This document shows positions 1 through 9,232 of a DNA stretch of 29,217 nt, piece by piece (position 1 is the first letter of the stretch; each line of letters opens with the position of its first letter). A program made the translations under genes and the position numbers. The notes below the pieces were generated by a model. The model was not told the DNA's origin and made no database searches. It saw only the letters and a list, made by a program, of their open reading frames with translations. Source of the stretch: Thalassiosira profunda (lineage: Eukaryota > Bacillariophyta > Thalassiosirophyceae > Thalassiosirales > Thalassiosiraceae); NCBI GenBank assembly GCA_036939355.1, contig JALLAP010000489.1:1-29217 (forward strand), given 5' to 3'.

Positions 1-387
1 AGACAAGCAAGTTTCAGCTTGTTCCAGCGGCGATCATGGGCGTTTTATGAGCTCAGCTGAGCATGTCTCGACTTGTTCCATCTCAGCGGCTCAGATTTGG
101 CGTGGGCGTGAAATCTCGACTGCTTATCTGACGTGAAACGTGAAATCTCCAAGGGTGTTAGGCACGCATAGGAACTTAGTATTGACCGAATTGGTGTTGA
201 AATCATTCCCCTCTCTAGAGACTGAATGAGGCCAGTCACTTCGCGTCAAACTCATTGTGTAGGAGAATTCCTGGAACAACACCGTCAAAATCGGCCCAGA
301 GGCCTCTGAATGAGGCTGGTCACTTCTCATCAAAATCTTGCACAGTATTCTCTTTGCCCTATGTCCTGCACCCTATTCACACACCTA
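1..387. repeat. Gene-free left edge with short imperfect direct repeats
   Basis: No convincing coding frame is visible here. The stretch contains short imperfect repeats. A block reading TGAATGAGG(C)(C/T)(A/G)GTCACTTC occurs near 224-243 and again near 306-325, each followed by a CATCAAA/CGTCAAA-like sequence, giving a period of about 82 bp. CGTGAAATCTC occurs twice between 108 and 150. CTTGTTCCA occurs twice between 15 and 80. It lies downstream of the ArfGAP-hydrolase gene, so part may be its 3' UTR. Confidence 0.4.
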
Positions 388-2061
388 TCAGTCTCTCTTG
401 ATTGCCTCATCCAGTAGAAAGTCCAGGGTCGTATTCGCAAACTGCCGCTGCTGCTCCTCCAACGTGATAGTTCGGACTCCGTCCGGCAAAGGAAATGTCT
501 GCGGCCCGTAGTGCGCACATCCAGAATGATTCCCACCCTCGACAATCACATGTTGCGTGCATCCTCGTTTGCTCGGTGGCGCAGTTCCGGGCGATACTTT
601 CGGCGGCATCTTCTCCCAGAATATCTTCTCTTTGTCCTTTCCATAGGCCGTGCTCGTGGATATCTTGTCCTCGGAGCCGTTGACCACCAATGCATACACA
701 CCATCCGTCTCCCGCAGCGTTTGTTTGCAGGGGTACGATCCCGGGTCGGGAAAGGATAGCACTCCCCAAAGCACCACCTTTTTCATCGTTGACGAAAGTT
801 CATTCGCCATGGCGGCAATGGCAAGGTGTCCTCCCATCGAATGCCCACCGATCGCCCACGCGTCCACCGACCACACTCCTTGGCTGGAGAGCAGCACCGA
901 ATCGGAGAGTATGTGCATCAATTTTTCTTTCAGCGGATAATCCGCCAGCTTGGCCACCACCCGGTGCGGCTCGAGGTTGGCCACCGCCACGAGGATTCCC
1001 GCCTCGCTCAGTAGAGTGGCAATGGGCGCGTAAGCTGCTCGATCGACCAATGCCCCGGGGTAGAAGATCAGTCCGTATTTTGCCTTTGCTTCCTGTCTCT
1101 CGCTTACGGTGGGATAGTACACATCGCACCTCTCCAGCCTCTGCGCACGTCCAAGAAATATGCGCTCCATCAGCAAGTTGCGGGCGGACTTGAACGCCGC
1201 CTGTCGATTCAAGAGCAATCCCTTTGCAACTTTATGTGCGAATGGACGGAGCAGGAGGTAGGGTATCGCCGCAGTGAAAGCAATAATCCCCAACGCAATA
1301 ACGTCGTAGTGGCCATTGGATTCGGACACTGCGGCGCCCATTTGTCCCTGCGCCGAAGGGTTGACCGAGGGCAACGACGATGTGACGTTGTTGCTCCCTT
1401 TCCCCCACAAATGTGCACCGTACGCACATGATAGGCCCATGGCTACCCACATCACACACATCAGCTTTGACTTCCTGGTGCTGATGGTGGAAAGCACAAA
1501 CGGCCACGCCTGGCTCCTGAGCAAATCGTCAAAGCTCGGCGGAGGATCCGCCGGGAGAGACCGGACCACCGGGCTGGGAGACGGCGCAGTCCCCGCCGAA
1601 TCTGCCGTCCCTCCGCTTGCATCATTTGCAGACAGGGCCTCTCGATACTTTGTTGCAACGCCGCTCTCGTACTTGGCGCGCATCCTCGGCATCATGCCCC
1701 CTCCGTCGTAATTTCCCCATTCGCCCTCCTCCTTCTCCCCGCCGTGGGCTTGCCAGTACTCCCTCCAGCGCGCGTTGCCCCCGCCCATCATCTTTCCGTA
1801 CTGCTCCTCCGTCCAATCGTCCATTGTGAGAGATCGCACGAAGCTCAGGTGGACGCCCAGTCCGCGGTGCGCTCCCGCGCATTCCAAACATAACGTAATG
1901 CCGAAGGTGACGCTCGCCCAGTCGGGGTGGGAGGCGCGGCACTCGGCACACGTGTTGTTGGAGGGGAGGGCGGCGATGGCGGCGTGTTGGGCGGGGGTGA
2001 GGGGGCGGGCGGTCCCCGCCTTCGCCGCCGCCGACGTCGCAGGCCCGTCGTTCGGCGCCAT
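388..2061 (-). CDS. ArfGAP domain fused to membrane-anchored alpha/beta hydrolase (557 aa)
   Basis: A continuous 557-codon frame starts at an ATG (2061) and ends in TGA at 388. Residues 20-140 form an ArfGAP zinc finger: C38-x2-C41-x16-C58-x2-C61, followed by the invariant arginine finger in HRGLGVH (R66). ArfGAPs stimulate GTP hydrolysis on Arf GTPases in vesicle traffic. A Pro/Ser/Ala linker (about 145-180) leads to two hydrophobic segments (about 200-218 and 253-272). Residues 328-550 form an alpha/beta hydrolase with nucleophile S408 in GGHSMGG, a likely acid in NGSED (D465) and histidine H512 in GGNHSG, resembling the Abhydrolase_5/dienelactone-hydrolase group. All catalytic residues of both domains are visible, so neither half looks dead. 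I know of no standard architecture joining them. It is divergent from the methyltransferase-like gene at 2613 with telobox motifs between. A wrongly unspliced pair of genes is possible but no stop separates the domains. Confidence 0.85.
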   Translation of the reverse strand: MAPNDGPATSAAAKAGTARPLTPAQHAAIAALPSNNTCAECRASHPDWASVTFGITLCLECAGAHRGLGVHLSFVRSLTMDDWTEEQYGKMMGGGNARWREYWQAHGGEKEEGEWGNYDGGGMMPRMRAKYESGVATKYREALSANDASGGTADSAGTAPSPSPVVRSLPADPPPSFDDLLRSQAWPFVLSTISTRKSKLMCVMWVAMGLSCAYGAHLWGKGSNNVTSSLPSVNPSAQGQMGAAVSESNGHYDVIALGIIAFTAAIPYLLLRPFAHKVAKGLLLNRQAAFKSARNLLMERIFLGRAQRLERCDVYYPTVSERQEAKAKYGLIFYPGALVDRAAYAPIATLLSEAGILVAVANLEPHRVVAKLADYPLKEKLMHILSDSVLLSSQGVWSVDAWAIGGHSMGGHLAIAAMANELSSTMKKVVLWGVLSFPDPGSYPCKQTLRETDGVYALVVNGSEDKISTSTAYGKDKEKIFWEKMPPKVSPGTAPPSKRGCTQHVIVEGGNHSGCAHYGPQTFPLPDGVRTITLEEQQRQFANTTLDFLLDEAIKRD

Positions 2062-2221
2062 GGCTTCCGCTTTGCTTGTCTCCGCGTGCTTCCCTTCTCG
2101 CCGCCGGCCTCTTCGTCTTCGGCAACCTCGGCCCTGCGGCCCCCTGGCCGAGGAGGAATTGCACCTGTCCGTGATTGCACCGGCCTAACAAAACAGCTAC
2201 GTAGGAATCAGTTAGCCCGGA

Positions 2222-2297
2222 CCCTAATCCTAACCCTAACCCGTAACCCTAACTTATTTGTAACCCAAAACAATCGAACTAGGGTTAGGACCCTAAC
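2222..2297. promoter_or_regulatory. Telobox-like CCCTAA cluster in divergent promoter
   Basis: About five CCCTAA/CCCTAAC copies occur in 76 bp, including a run CCTAACCCTAACCC at 2229-2242 and an inverted pair GTTAGG-A-CCCTAAC at 2284-2297. It lies between the start of the ArfGAP-hydrolase gene (2061, minus) and the start of the methyltransferase-like gene (2613, plus). The same motif recurs in the other head-to-head promoters of the window. Telobox elements (AAACCCTAA) are known promoter elements in plants; a role here is inferred. Confidence 0.55.
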
Positions 2298-2612
2298 TAC
2301 TAGCTTTGCCGCACTTTGTTGAGGCGCTTCCTTTGTCACCTTCTGCTCAACCCACCACACCCGCCGCCAACTCCCCCCGCCCCGCCCCCCACCAGCAGCG
2401 AGCGGCGAGACCAGTAGCCCATCTACATGCACGAGTAGGGAATCGGCGCGACGGACTGGGCATCGAGGGACGGCACCATCGCATCACCTGATACGTCCCC
2501 TGATCGATTGGGGCTGCCGATAGTGGAGGCATCAACCACCCTCACCCTCTGGTCGTGCTCCCATCACCTCCGTGTGGCGCTCCTCCGAGCCCAACACGAC
2601 GATAGGTGCAAC

Positions 2613-4129
2613 ATGGCGCTCCAGCAAAATAGCCGCCGATGCTCCCCGTTGGCTACGGTGGTTGCGATTGCCGCGCTTGCAATTGCAATAGTGCCATCAG
2701 CGATACCAGCCGCCGCCGCATTCCAAATAAAGGCATCGGTGAGCGTGCCCCAAACGTCGCCCCTCGCTACTGACGCCGTCGGCGACAAGCACGAAGGACG
2801 GGATGCCGAGATAGAACGGTTGGTGGCGGAGAAACTCAACCGCATCGCGGCGGAATATCAAACGCGCCGGGACAAGATGATGCGCACGTTGGAAATGGAG
2901 CTGGAGCTCAGCGCAAAGGTCGAGAGTTGTTTTATGAGTGGAACTTGTCGGCATCAGAAGGATGATTTGCTGCTGTCCTCGAAGCTGAACGCGAAGCAGC
3001 GTCTTCTGGAAGAATGTACGAGGGCGAACGGCCAGGTTGTGAGAAATTTATTATCCACAGATGGCAAACAATTGTTCCAGTCGATCAATTTCGTCCCATC
3101 CGCAGCAACGGAAAGCAATGGCGAACACGATGACCTCGGCCAACTCATGGGAAACGGGGGCATGATGGAAGGGGGAGAGAAAACAAAAGAAAGCGATGGA
3201 TATGACACGGCGTTGCAAGTTCTTCATCACACCGCCCGCGATTGGACGGCGGGTGCTGCGCCGTGTAGAGAGGCGACGATTGGATGGATCGTCAGTGCCA
3301 TCACGCAATATGCCAGTGCAAATGCTCGGATGCGCGTGCTTGTGCCAGGAGCAGGATTGGGACGGTTGGCATATGACATATCCACCTGCAGCGACTTGTG
3401 CCAAAAGGGAGAGGTGCACGTTGAAGCAAATGATTCGTCCGTTAGCATGATATTTGCAGCTCAACAAGTGCTTGAGATGCTGCAGCGACGACACGACAAC
3501 CAAATTAAAGTCCAATCGGACATATTTCCTTTCTTGTCGGATCCGCAAATCAATCAAATCGATACCGAAAGCGCTTTGAGAGAGAGGTATTTCCGGACGA
3601 TGAAGCCTTCCACTCTTACGAGCGTTATTGGGAAATGAAAGGAGCACAGCCCAACTTGGCATTTACAGTGGGCGACTTTGTGTCGACCTACTCGCAGCAA
3701 GCGAAGCAAAGTCAGTATGATGTGGTCGCAACATCATTTTTTATCGACACCGCAACAAACATAGACAGCGATGGGGAGTCGCCATCGGTATGGGTGAACT
3801 GCGGACCCGTTCAATGGCATCCCTGTGCCCTCCTCCGTCCAACAGTGGAAGAGCTGAAAGGTATATTGGAGGCCGCTGACTTCGAATTGCTCGTCTGGCA
3901 AATTGCCGAGGAGGCAGTGGCGTACCGCCATCCTGATGATATGGGCGGGCCTGAAAGGCAACCTCGATACACGCGCTCCGAAGGGTACCGCCCACTGCAA
4001 TTCGTCGCTCGATTGAGGCATTCTGGTGCTGATGCCGACGAGATTGATACTGCGGATCTACCTCTCAAGATTCAATACTCGCAGTATCTGAATGAAGTCG
4101 CAAGTGGGAAAGTAAAGCTGGAAGGCTGA
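2613..4129 (+). pseudogene. N2227/carnosine N-methyltransferase-like, left copy, frameshifted
   Basis: The N2227 family (PF07942) contains SAM-dependent carnosine N-methyltransferases. The ATG at 2613 gives an N-terminus with a hydrophobic core ending AAAA-F, a plausible plastid-type signal peptide. An upstream in-frame TTG is unlikely to be the start. Family signatures are clear: ARDW near the middle, the SAM-binding loop VLVPGAGLGRLAYD, and SFFIDTATNI and WVNCGPVQW downstream. The first frame stops at 3636-3638. The homologous sequence continues in another frame (upstream of 3635) to a stop at 4129. The switch falls at a GAGAGAGAG tract near 3578-3586, so one extra GA unit would explain it. 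A second lesion is a 33-nt in-frame gap near 3762, just after the FIDTATNI motif; the right-arm copy still has those 11 residues. It may be a pseudogene or, for the frameshift, an assembly error. Confidence 0.75.
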
Positions 4130-4259
4130 TTGCCGTTTCACACTTCATTAATGCTTGATCAGATGGTTCCAGCGGAAATGTCAAAGCAGCAGCTGATGTA
4201 GTGTCGCCACACCAGAGCAGAGATGACAGCTTGTTGGTCTTACATTTACTCTTCTTCTT

Positions 4260-5535
4260 GACAAATGGCATTTTCATGGACCCAATGGATGACAAAGAAA
4301 CGAACAAAAATGTTTACGACTATCGGATTTTGAGAACTGGGACAGCCAATGGGCCTCAACACTCGTGACAAAGACAGTAGGTAGGCCCTCAGAGAAAGAG
4401 AGTGGGTGCCGTGAGCACTGACAGGAGACCAAAAACACATGGCTGCCTTTGTCTTGGACCAATGAATGCCCAGAAGTCTCAGCTAACATTGATCTGGCCA
4501 TTACTCTGCCTTTGGGCGCTGGCGCAAGGTATTCGCGCCTCTGCAGGCTCTAAAGCTAGCGAATCCACTAACAAACACCAGAACGAAGGAAAATGAGTGC
4601 ACGGCGCGACCACGTGGACCAAACATTGATGTCAGCCTTTGATGTGGACCCAATGGATGCCCAAATGCCGCGGCAGGTGTTTGTCTGGCCATTACTCTGC
4701 CTTTGGGCACTGGTGAAAGGTATTCGCGCCTCTGCAGGCTCTAAAGCTAGTGAATTCACTAACAAACGCCAGAACGAAGGAAAATGAGCACATGACGCGA
4801 TGGTATGGACCGAACCTTGATGTCAGACTTTGCTGTGGACCCAATGGATGCCCAAAGGCCGCAGCAAGTGTTTGTCTGGCCATTACTCTGCCTTTGTGCG
4901 CTGGCGCAAGGTATTCACGCCTCTGAAGGCTAAAGTTAGCGAATCCACTAACAAACGCCAGAACGAAGGAAAATGAGTGCACGGCACGACCATGTGGACC
5001 AAACGTTGATGTCAGCCTTTGATGTGGACCCAATGGATGCCCAGAAGCCTCGACTAATACTGATCTGGCCATTACTTCGCTTTTGTGTGCTGGTGCAAGG
5101 TATTAACGCCTCACAAGGCCAAAGCTAGCGAATCTGCTAACAAACGCCAGAACGAAGGAAAATGAGCACATGACGCGATGGTATGGACCGAACCTTGATG
5201 TCAGACTTTGCTGTGGACCCAATGGATGCCCAAAGGCCGCAGCAAGTGTTTGTCTGGCCATTACTCTGCCTTTGTGCGCTGGCGCAAGGTATTCACGCCT
5301 CTGAAGGCTAAAACTAGAGGAGAAGTCACTAACAAATGCCAGACGTTGGGATATGAGAGCACATGCACGGCGCGATAGTATGGTACGCACTGAACCTTGA
5401 TGTCAGCCTTTGTCGTGGACCTAATGGATGCCCAAAGGCCACGGCAAATGTTGGTCGGGCCATTACTCTGCCTTTGGGCGCTGGCGCAGTGTATTCGCGC
5501 CTTACAAGGCCGAAGCTACAAAAGTTACTAACAAA
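4260..5535. repeat. Satellite of about 190-bp units, dimeric higher-order pattern
   Basis: The landmark GGCCATTACT recurs near 4497, 4688, 4879, 5068, 5257 and 5459, giving periods of 191, 191, 189, 189 and 202 bp. A second landmark, GTGGACCCAATGGATGCCCA, occurs once per unit. Blocks starting near 4781 and 5159 are almost identical to each other and differ from the units between them, which implies a dimeric higher-order unit of about 378 bp. The minus strand stays open across two units (4692-5072) because 189 is divisible by three, but the peptide resembles nothing I know and I do not call it a gene. About one and a half units survive, inverted, at 23640-23918. Confidence 0.85.
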
Positions 5536-5715
5536 CGCAAGAAGCGCCGCGGCATTCTTTATCGCTGCTGTGCGCTTCACTGTGCACCGCCGTTACAATG
5601 TGGGGAATTTTATTGATGCATGTGGATTGGGTATCGTTGTCACCCGGCAGCTGAGAGATGGTCTCAGACATCCGGAGAAGAAGAGGATGAAACAGACACG
5701 ACAAATTTCTATTGG
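5536..5715. other. Short gap between satellite and IFT52 relic
   Basis: A plus-strand frame runs out of the last satellite unit to a stop at 5719. Its tail (from about 5545) is Arg/Lys-rich and does not follow the satellite consensus. I recognise no family. It could be a leftover exon or chance. Confidence 0.3.
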
Positions 5716-6828
5716 TTAGCCAAAGGAGGTCAGTCGATCCTCAGAACTCGGATGCAATGCCTTCCGCCCCACCCTGCATGCTTTCTGACGCTTTGCCATT
5801 GCTTCCTCCGAGGCGTCGTCCGCGCCGGCAAAACCAAGTATCCATCCGGCTTCGTTCCTCACGCAGTGCTTGAAACAGAAATCGAATTCCGACAACCGGT
5901 TCGTGAGCTGCGCCAACCGCACTCGCACGTCTGCAAAGCTCTCGTCCAGGTCAAACAACTCCAACACTGGCGGCGGGGGGTCCATCGTCCGCGGCGGGTG
6001 TGTGGCCATGCGCAGGGGAGGGTGAGGGCACTAGAACTGGGCCTGCACCAGCGCGAGGGGCTCGCACGGCACGTTAGGTCGATGACCTCGGGAACAAAGT
6101 CGTTGTGCACCCGAAAGAGGTCGTCGCAGAGGAGGCTCTTGTCATCCTGGGGCAGTGGCTCGTTCTCGTGGAGGAAGCGCTTGACCATGTTCGAGAGGCT
6201 AGTTATGTCAGGCACGAGGCCTTTCTCCTCAAAGTCGGCCTGGCGGAGCGAGGGATCGAACGAGACGTTCTGCCAGAGGAGGTACCGGAAGAGGATGTCG
6301 CAGAGTTCTCCTCCTTCTCCAGCCACTCGCCCGCAAACATGTCCGAAGATCCGACGACGAGCACGCGTCCCTGCTTGCCTTTGAGGCTGGTTGGGAATGG
6401 GACAGTCGACCGGGTAGGACGTCAACCCGGACGACAGCAGCGTGTAGGCCGGCGACTGGACGCTGAGTGTGGTGCCGTTGGGGTAAACAAACGAGAGCAA
6501 CTGCAACTGCTGGGCTCGACGAGATCATTGGTAGCCTCGTGTTGCATGAGTTGGCGGCTCCGGTTCGTGCCACTCAACGGTGTGTGCTTCTCGACGCCAA
6601 TCTCGGGCTGGACGACGGGGGTCGTGCGCTCGATGCTCATACCGTAATCGGCGAGCAGAGCGTTGACGTTGCATTCGGCGAGAGATCCGCCTCAGACGAC
6701 AAATCTAGCTCCTTGTCAGCAAACTGCTTCTGGGGCGAGGCCAGGATGAGAAGCGCGTAATCCTCCAAGTCGAGGGCCGCTTCATCTTTGTTGATCTTCA
6801 CCTTCGCAAACGCGCTGAGCGGCTTCAA
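5716..6828 (-). pseudogene. IFT52: IFT52 (intraflagellar transport) relic
   Basis: IFT52 is a core subunit of the IFT-B complex that builds cilia and flagella. Pieces in family order lie on the minus strand in several frames. ALLILASPQKQFADKELD (near 6760) resembles the N-terminal domain. NVNALLADYGMSIE lies near 6660-6625. LLSFVYPNGTTLSVQSPA begins near 6500. GRVLVVGSSDMFAGEWLEK follows near 6330-6380. DILFRYLL comes next. PPPPVLELFDLDESFADV (near 5980) is the IFT52 C-terminal signature. At least four frame changes and one TAG (near 6032) separate these pieces, and roughly 30 residues are missing after the N-terminal motif. The gene is therefore broken. It is head-to-head with the RPAP3/SPAG1-like relic. 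Homology is strong for the C-terminal motif and moderate for the rest. Confidence 0.75.
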
Positions 6829-6863
6829 CAGCCTCTTGAATCGGGCCCTCCACGAGATCTTGA

Positions 6864-6930
6864 ACTTTCGATTTCAAATCTTCAAACAGGTTTAATTTTT
6901 CGATCGACTTTCGATTTCAAATCTTCAAAC
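6864..6930. repeat. Exact 24-bp direct repeat between two relic genes
   Basis: A 24-bp sequence beginning ACTTTCGATTTCAAATC occurs at 6864-6887 and again, unchanged, at 6907-6930 (period 43 bp). It sits in the head-to-head interval of the IFT52 and RPAP3/SPAG1-like relics, so it may be a promoter duplication. No telobox motif is present in this promoter. Confidence 0.7.
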
Positions 6931-6939
6931 CAAAACACC

Positions 6940-7505
6940 ACTGCAACCCCTCCGTCACCTCCCGCGAACAGCAAGGAAGCAGACCAGATCTTCCGAAAGG
7001 GAAAGCTCAGCACAAAGGCTTATTTCGACGCCTGGGACAAGTTCGATGTGGACGCAGCCCTGGCTGCCGTGGACTCCGACGAGGAATCAGAGATAGAGTG
7101 CCAGGCGAAGGGCCAGGCTAAACAGACGCAATTCCAGCTGCAAGAGCCCCAGAAGAAGTACCATTCTATGGCGATCCGGGAGGTGGACGACTCCGTCGAC
7201 TCTGTCGAAGAGATTTATACCCCCGGCGCGCTGTCCGCTGCAACTCCTCAGCTGATCTCTGAGAACAAGTTGTTTCCCGCGATGTCACCACCGTAGACGA
7301 AGACAACGAGACCCAGACCTTGCACAAGATTTCAATCATCGAAGAGAGTGACAGCGACGAGGATGAGAAGCCCTTCTCAATGAGGCGCCTCAACATCGTG
7401 GAATGCAACAGCGATGACGAAGCGCCACCTTCATCTGAATCTGATTCCAGCACCACGGAGAAGAAAAAGGTCCGGACGCGCGATTCTTCTGCCCTGGCTT
7501 TCTAG
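6940..7505 (+). pseudogene. RPAP3/SPAG1-like acidic protein fragment, frameshifted
   Basis: The plus strand encodes a short region with AYFDAWDKFDVDAALAAVD (about 7018-7074). This resembles the Y-x-x-W-x-K-[FL]-D-V-D motif that precedes the TPR domains of RPAP3/SPAG1-type co-chaperones, which work in R2TP and axonemal dynein assembly. It is followed by acidic, serine-rich sequence (DSDEESE, EESDSDEDEK, ESDSSTTEKKK) and a stop at 7503-7505. The frame changes near 7262-7296. No TPR repeats are visible and the 5' end is unclear. Only the short motif supports the family assignment. Pairing with an IFT52 relic makes a ciliary role plausible. Confidence 0.4.
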
Positions 7506-7546
7506 TCAAGCAATGCGTCGGATGTAGCAGTTTGTGATATGGATCG

Positions 7547-8962
7547 CTATGGGCAGAACCCTGGCTGGGCACAAGTTTGTGGTGGAAGTCCCTTGAATTC
7601 TGTCCCGTACATAGATGCTCTTTGCTGAGATAGCTCCAGCACATCGGCTCGTCTGGTATTGCTACGCGACTGTTTCATCATCGCACGTCGCTCTTCCACG
7701 ATGCGCCTTCGCTCTGCCAGACATTTCTCATCACAGTTAGAGGCACCGGTGCTACTCACTGATGCATCAATGCCCCCTGCGCTCTTTCTCTGTCCAGGCG
7801 TTATTGCATTCCCTTGCAATTGCACATCTTGATCCACTGCATTTGCAGACTGTACAAACCAAGGCCGTTTTCTCTCTTCATATGCACATTCGCCCCCCAG
7901 CTGCTTCACCTTTGAATGGAAGCCTGCTAGATCTTCCGTCGCCAACTGTACCATTTTCGCATCAGAAGGCAGCAGAGACGAATCATTTATCTCTCGCGAA
8001 TAAGCCGCTTGCATCCTATTTTGATGCAAGCGATCGGCATTCTCAACAGCAGCCATCCCTGGAAGCAACTCATCTGTCGGCACATGATCGACGATGAGGA
8101 CACCGCGATCGTGATCCATCTCGTGCTGCGCGCATCGAGCCAACTCTCCCCGAAGAGTGATTTGCCTTGTGGAACCGCAAGATACCGAGCCCCCATCGAT
8201 GCAATCCAGAGACTCATACTCGATTGTCACCTGTTCATCGCGCAGCAGAGTGGCGCGAAACTCCGGCGGCAGCACAAGGCACTCTTCGGTCCACACCAGC
8301 ATTTCTGATTCAGGCGAGCGTTGGATGATGCGTGGATTGACGAGAAATAAACCTTCCTCTCTGAAGTGTTGCTTTCTTCTCCCTTCGTCGGTGACATCTC
8401 TTTCCCTTCTCCCGATTCCAGCATCGTTTGTCCCGCCATCAATGAACACCAAACTGGCATCCAGCCCACACTGCTGTGCGGCCAGACCCACTGCCCCCTC
8501 CAGCCTCGCCGTATTCTTGAGCGCATTGGCAACCGCGCGAAGCTGTTCAAGTTTCATCTCATCCCGAAATATCGATGCTGGTACCTGAGAGGCATTGTGG
8601 CGCAAGATGGGATCCGGCCATCTCCCCATATTCAATACCGACTGCTGCGGGTCCACACCACGAATTTGCAAGTATGCCTCGGATAGGGTCAGAGGTCCCG
8701 GCAGAGCAGTGCCCTGCCAGTTCGGGAAAGAATCGATGCGGCAGCCACGCAGCCGCGGATCGTGAATGCCGCTGAACGATTGTTGATTCGTCGCGTCAGC
8801 TTGCAACGGGTTGATGGCGACGGTGGCGAGCACAGTGCCCACCAACTCCCGTCGACGGGTATCCTGCACCGATACTGCTTCGGGGACGGAGCGGAGGTTG
8901 AAGGCGCCGGTTCTGGCGATGGTGGCGACTGCCATAGCGAGGGCGGTGGCGCGCCCCGTCAT
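7547..8962 (-). CDS. Peptide deformylase, plastid-targeted, long C-terminal extension (471 aa)
   Basis: Peptide deformylases remove the N-formyl group from nascent organellar proteins. All three family motifs are present: GAVGLAAQQ (156-164), EECLV (226-230, metal ligand C228) and QHEMDH (279-284, two His ligands and the catalytic Glu). Motif II normally reads EGCLS; here Gly is replaced by Glu and Ser by Val. The ATG at 8962 gives a hydrophobic leader ending GA-F21, a complex-plastid type signal. The frame can be read upstream to 9067 but only from GTG. After the catalytic core (about 110-300) there is an extension of about 170 residues, charged and with Cys pairs (CDEKC, and a C near the terminus). 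Typical enzymes end soon after motif III. It is divergent from DDAH. This is the intact copy; the right-arm homologue is broken. Confidence 0.88.
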   Translation of the reverse strand: MTGRATALAMAVATIARTGAFNLRSVPEAVSVQDTRRRELVGTVLATVAINPLQADATNQQSFSGIHDPRLRGCRIDSFPNWQGTALPGPLTLSEAYLQIRGVDPQQSVLNMGRWPDPILRHNASQVPASIFRDEMKLEQLRAVANALKNTARLEGAVGLAAQQCGLDASLVFIDGGTNDAGIGRRERDVTDEGRRKQHFREEGLFLVNPRIIQRSPESEMLVWTEECLVLPPEFRATLLRDEQVTIEYESLDCIDGGSVSCGSTRQITLRGELARCAQHEMDHDRGVLIVDHVPTDELLPGMAAVENADRLHQNRMQAAYSREINDSSLLPSDAKMVQLATEDLAGFHSKVKQLGGECAYEERKRPWFVQSANAVDQDVQLQGNAITPGQRKSAGGIDASVSSTGASNCDEKCLAERRRIVEERRAMMKQSRSNTRRADVLELSQQRASMYGTEFKGLPPQTCAQPGFCP

Positions 8963-9075
8963 CTCTGAGCGGAGGTGATGGCACAGAGGTTGACAAGGGA
9001 GAAGAGGTTGGTGTTGTGGTTGTGGCGCGCGAGCCGAGCGCAGTGAAAGCGCGCGAAACCCTGACACCCTGACCT

Positions 9076-9110
9076 CAACCCTAACCCCAACTGCAAACCA
9101 ACCCTAACCC
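9076..9110. promoter_or_regulatory. Telobox-like motifs in deformylase/DDAH promoter
   Basis: Two CAACCCTAACCC-like blocks (9076-9087 and 9099-9110) lie between the divergent starts at 8962 (minus) and 9233 (plus). The same pair survives in inverted orientation at 21906-21942 in the right arm. Confidence 0.55.
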
Positions 9111-9232
9111 ACATCACTCCTTCACCGCCAACCTCCCCCTCCACTTCATCACTTTGTTTCCTCGCCTCCTCGCACGCCCCTGCGCTGCACGCTGTCAGCT
9201 TGGGAGCCGTCACGAGTAGTGCGCATTCAACC

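Noticed and set aside
2218..2300. Possible true telomere or interstitial telomeric array marking a chromosome fusion
   Set aside because: There are only a few degenerate copies, and the same motif recurs in several divergent promoters, which fits a promoter element better.
4692..5072. 126-codon minus-strand frame as a repeat-protein gene
   Set aside because: It lies wholly in satellite units, lacks a recognisable domain and is not preserved intact in other units.
5620..6384. Plus-strand 254-codon frame
   Set aside because: It is antisense to the IFT52 relic, whose conserved motifs are on the minus strand.
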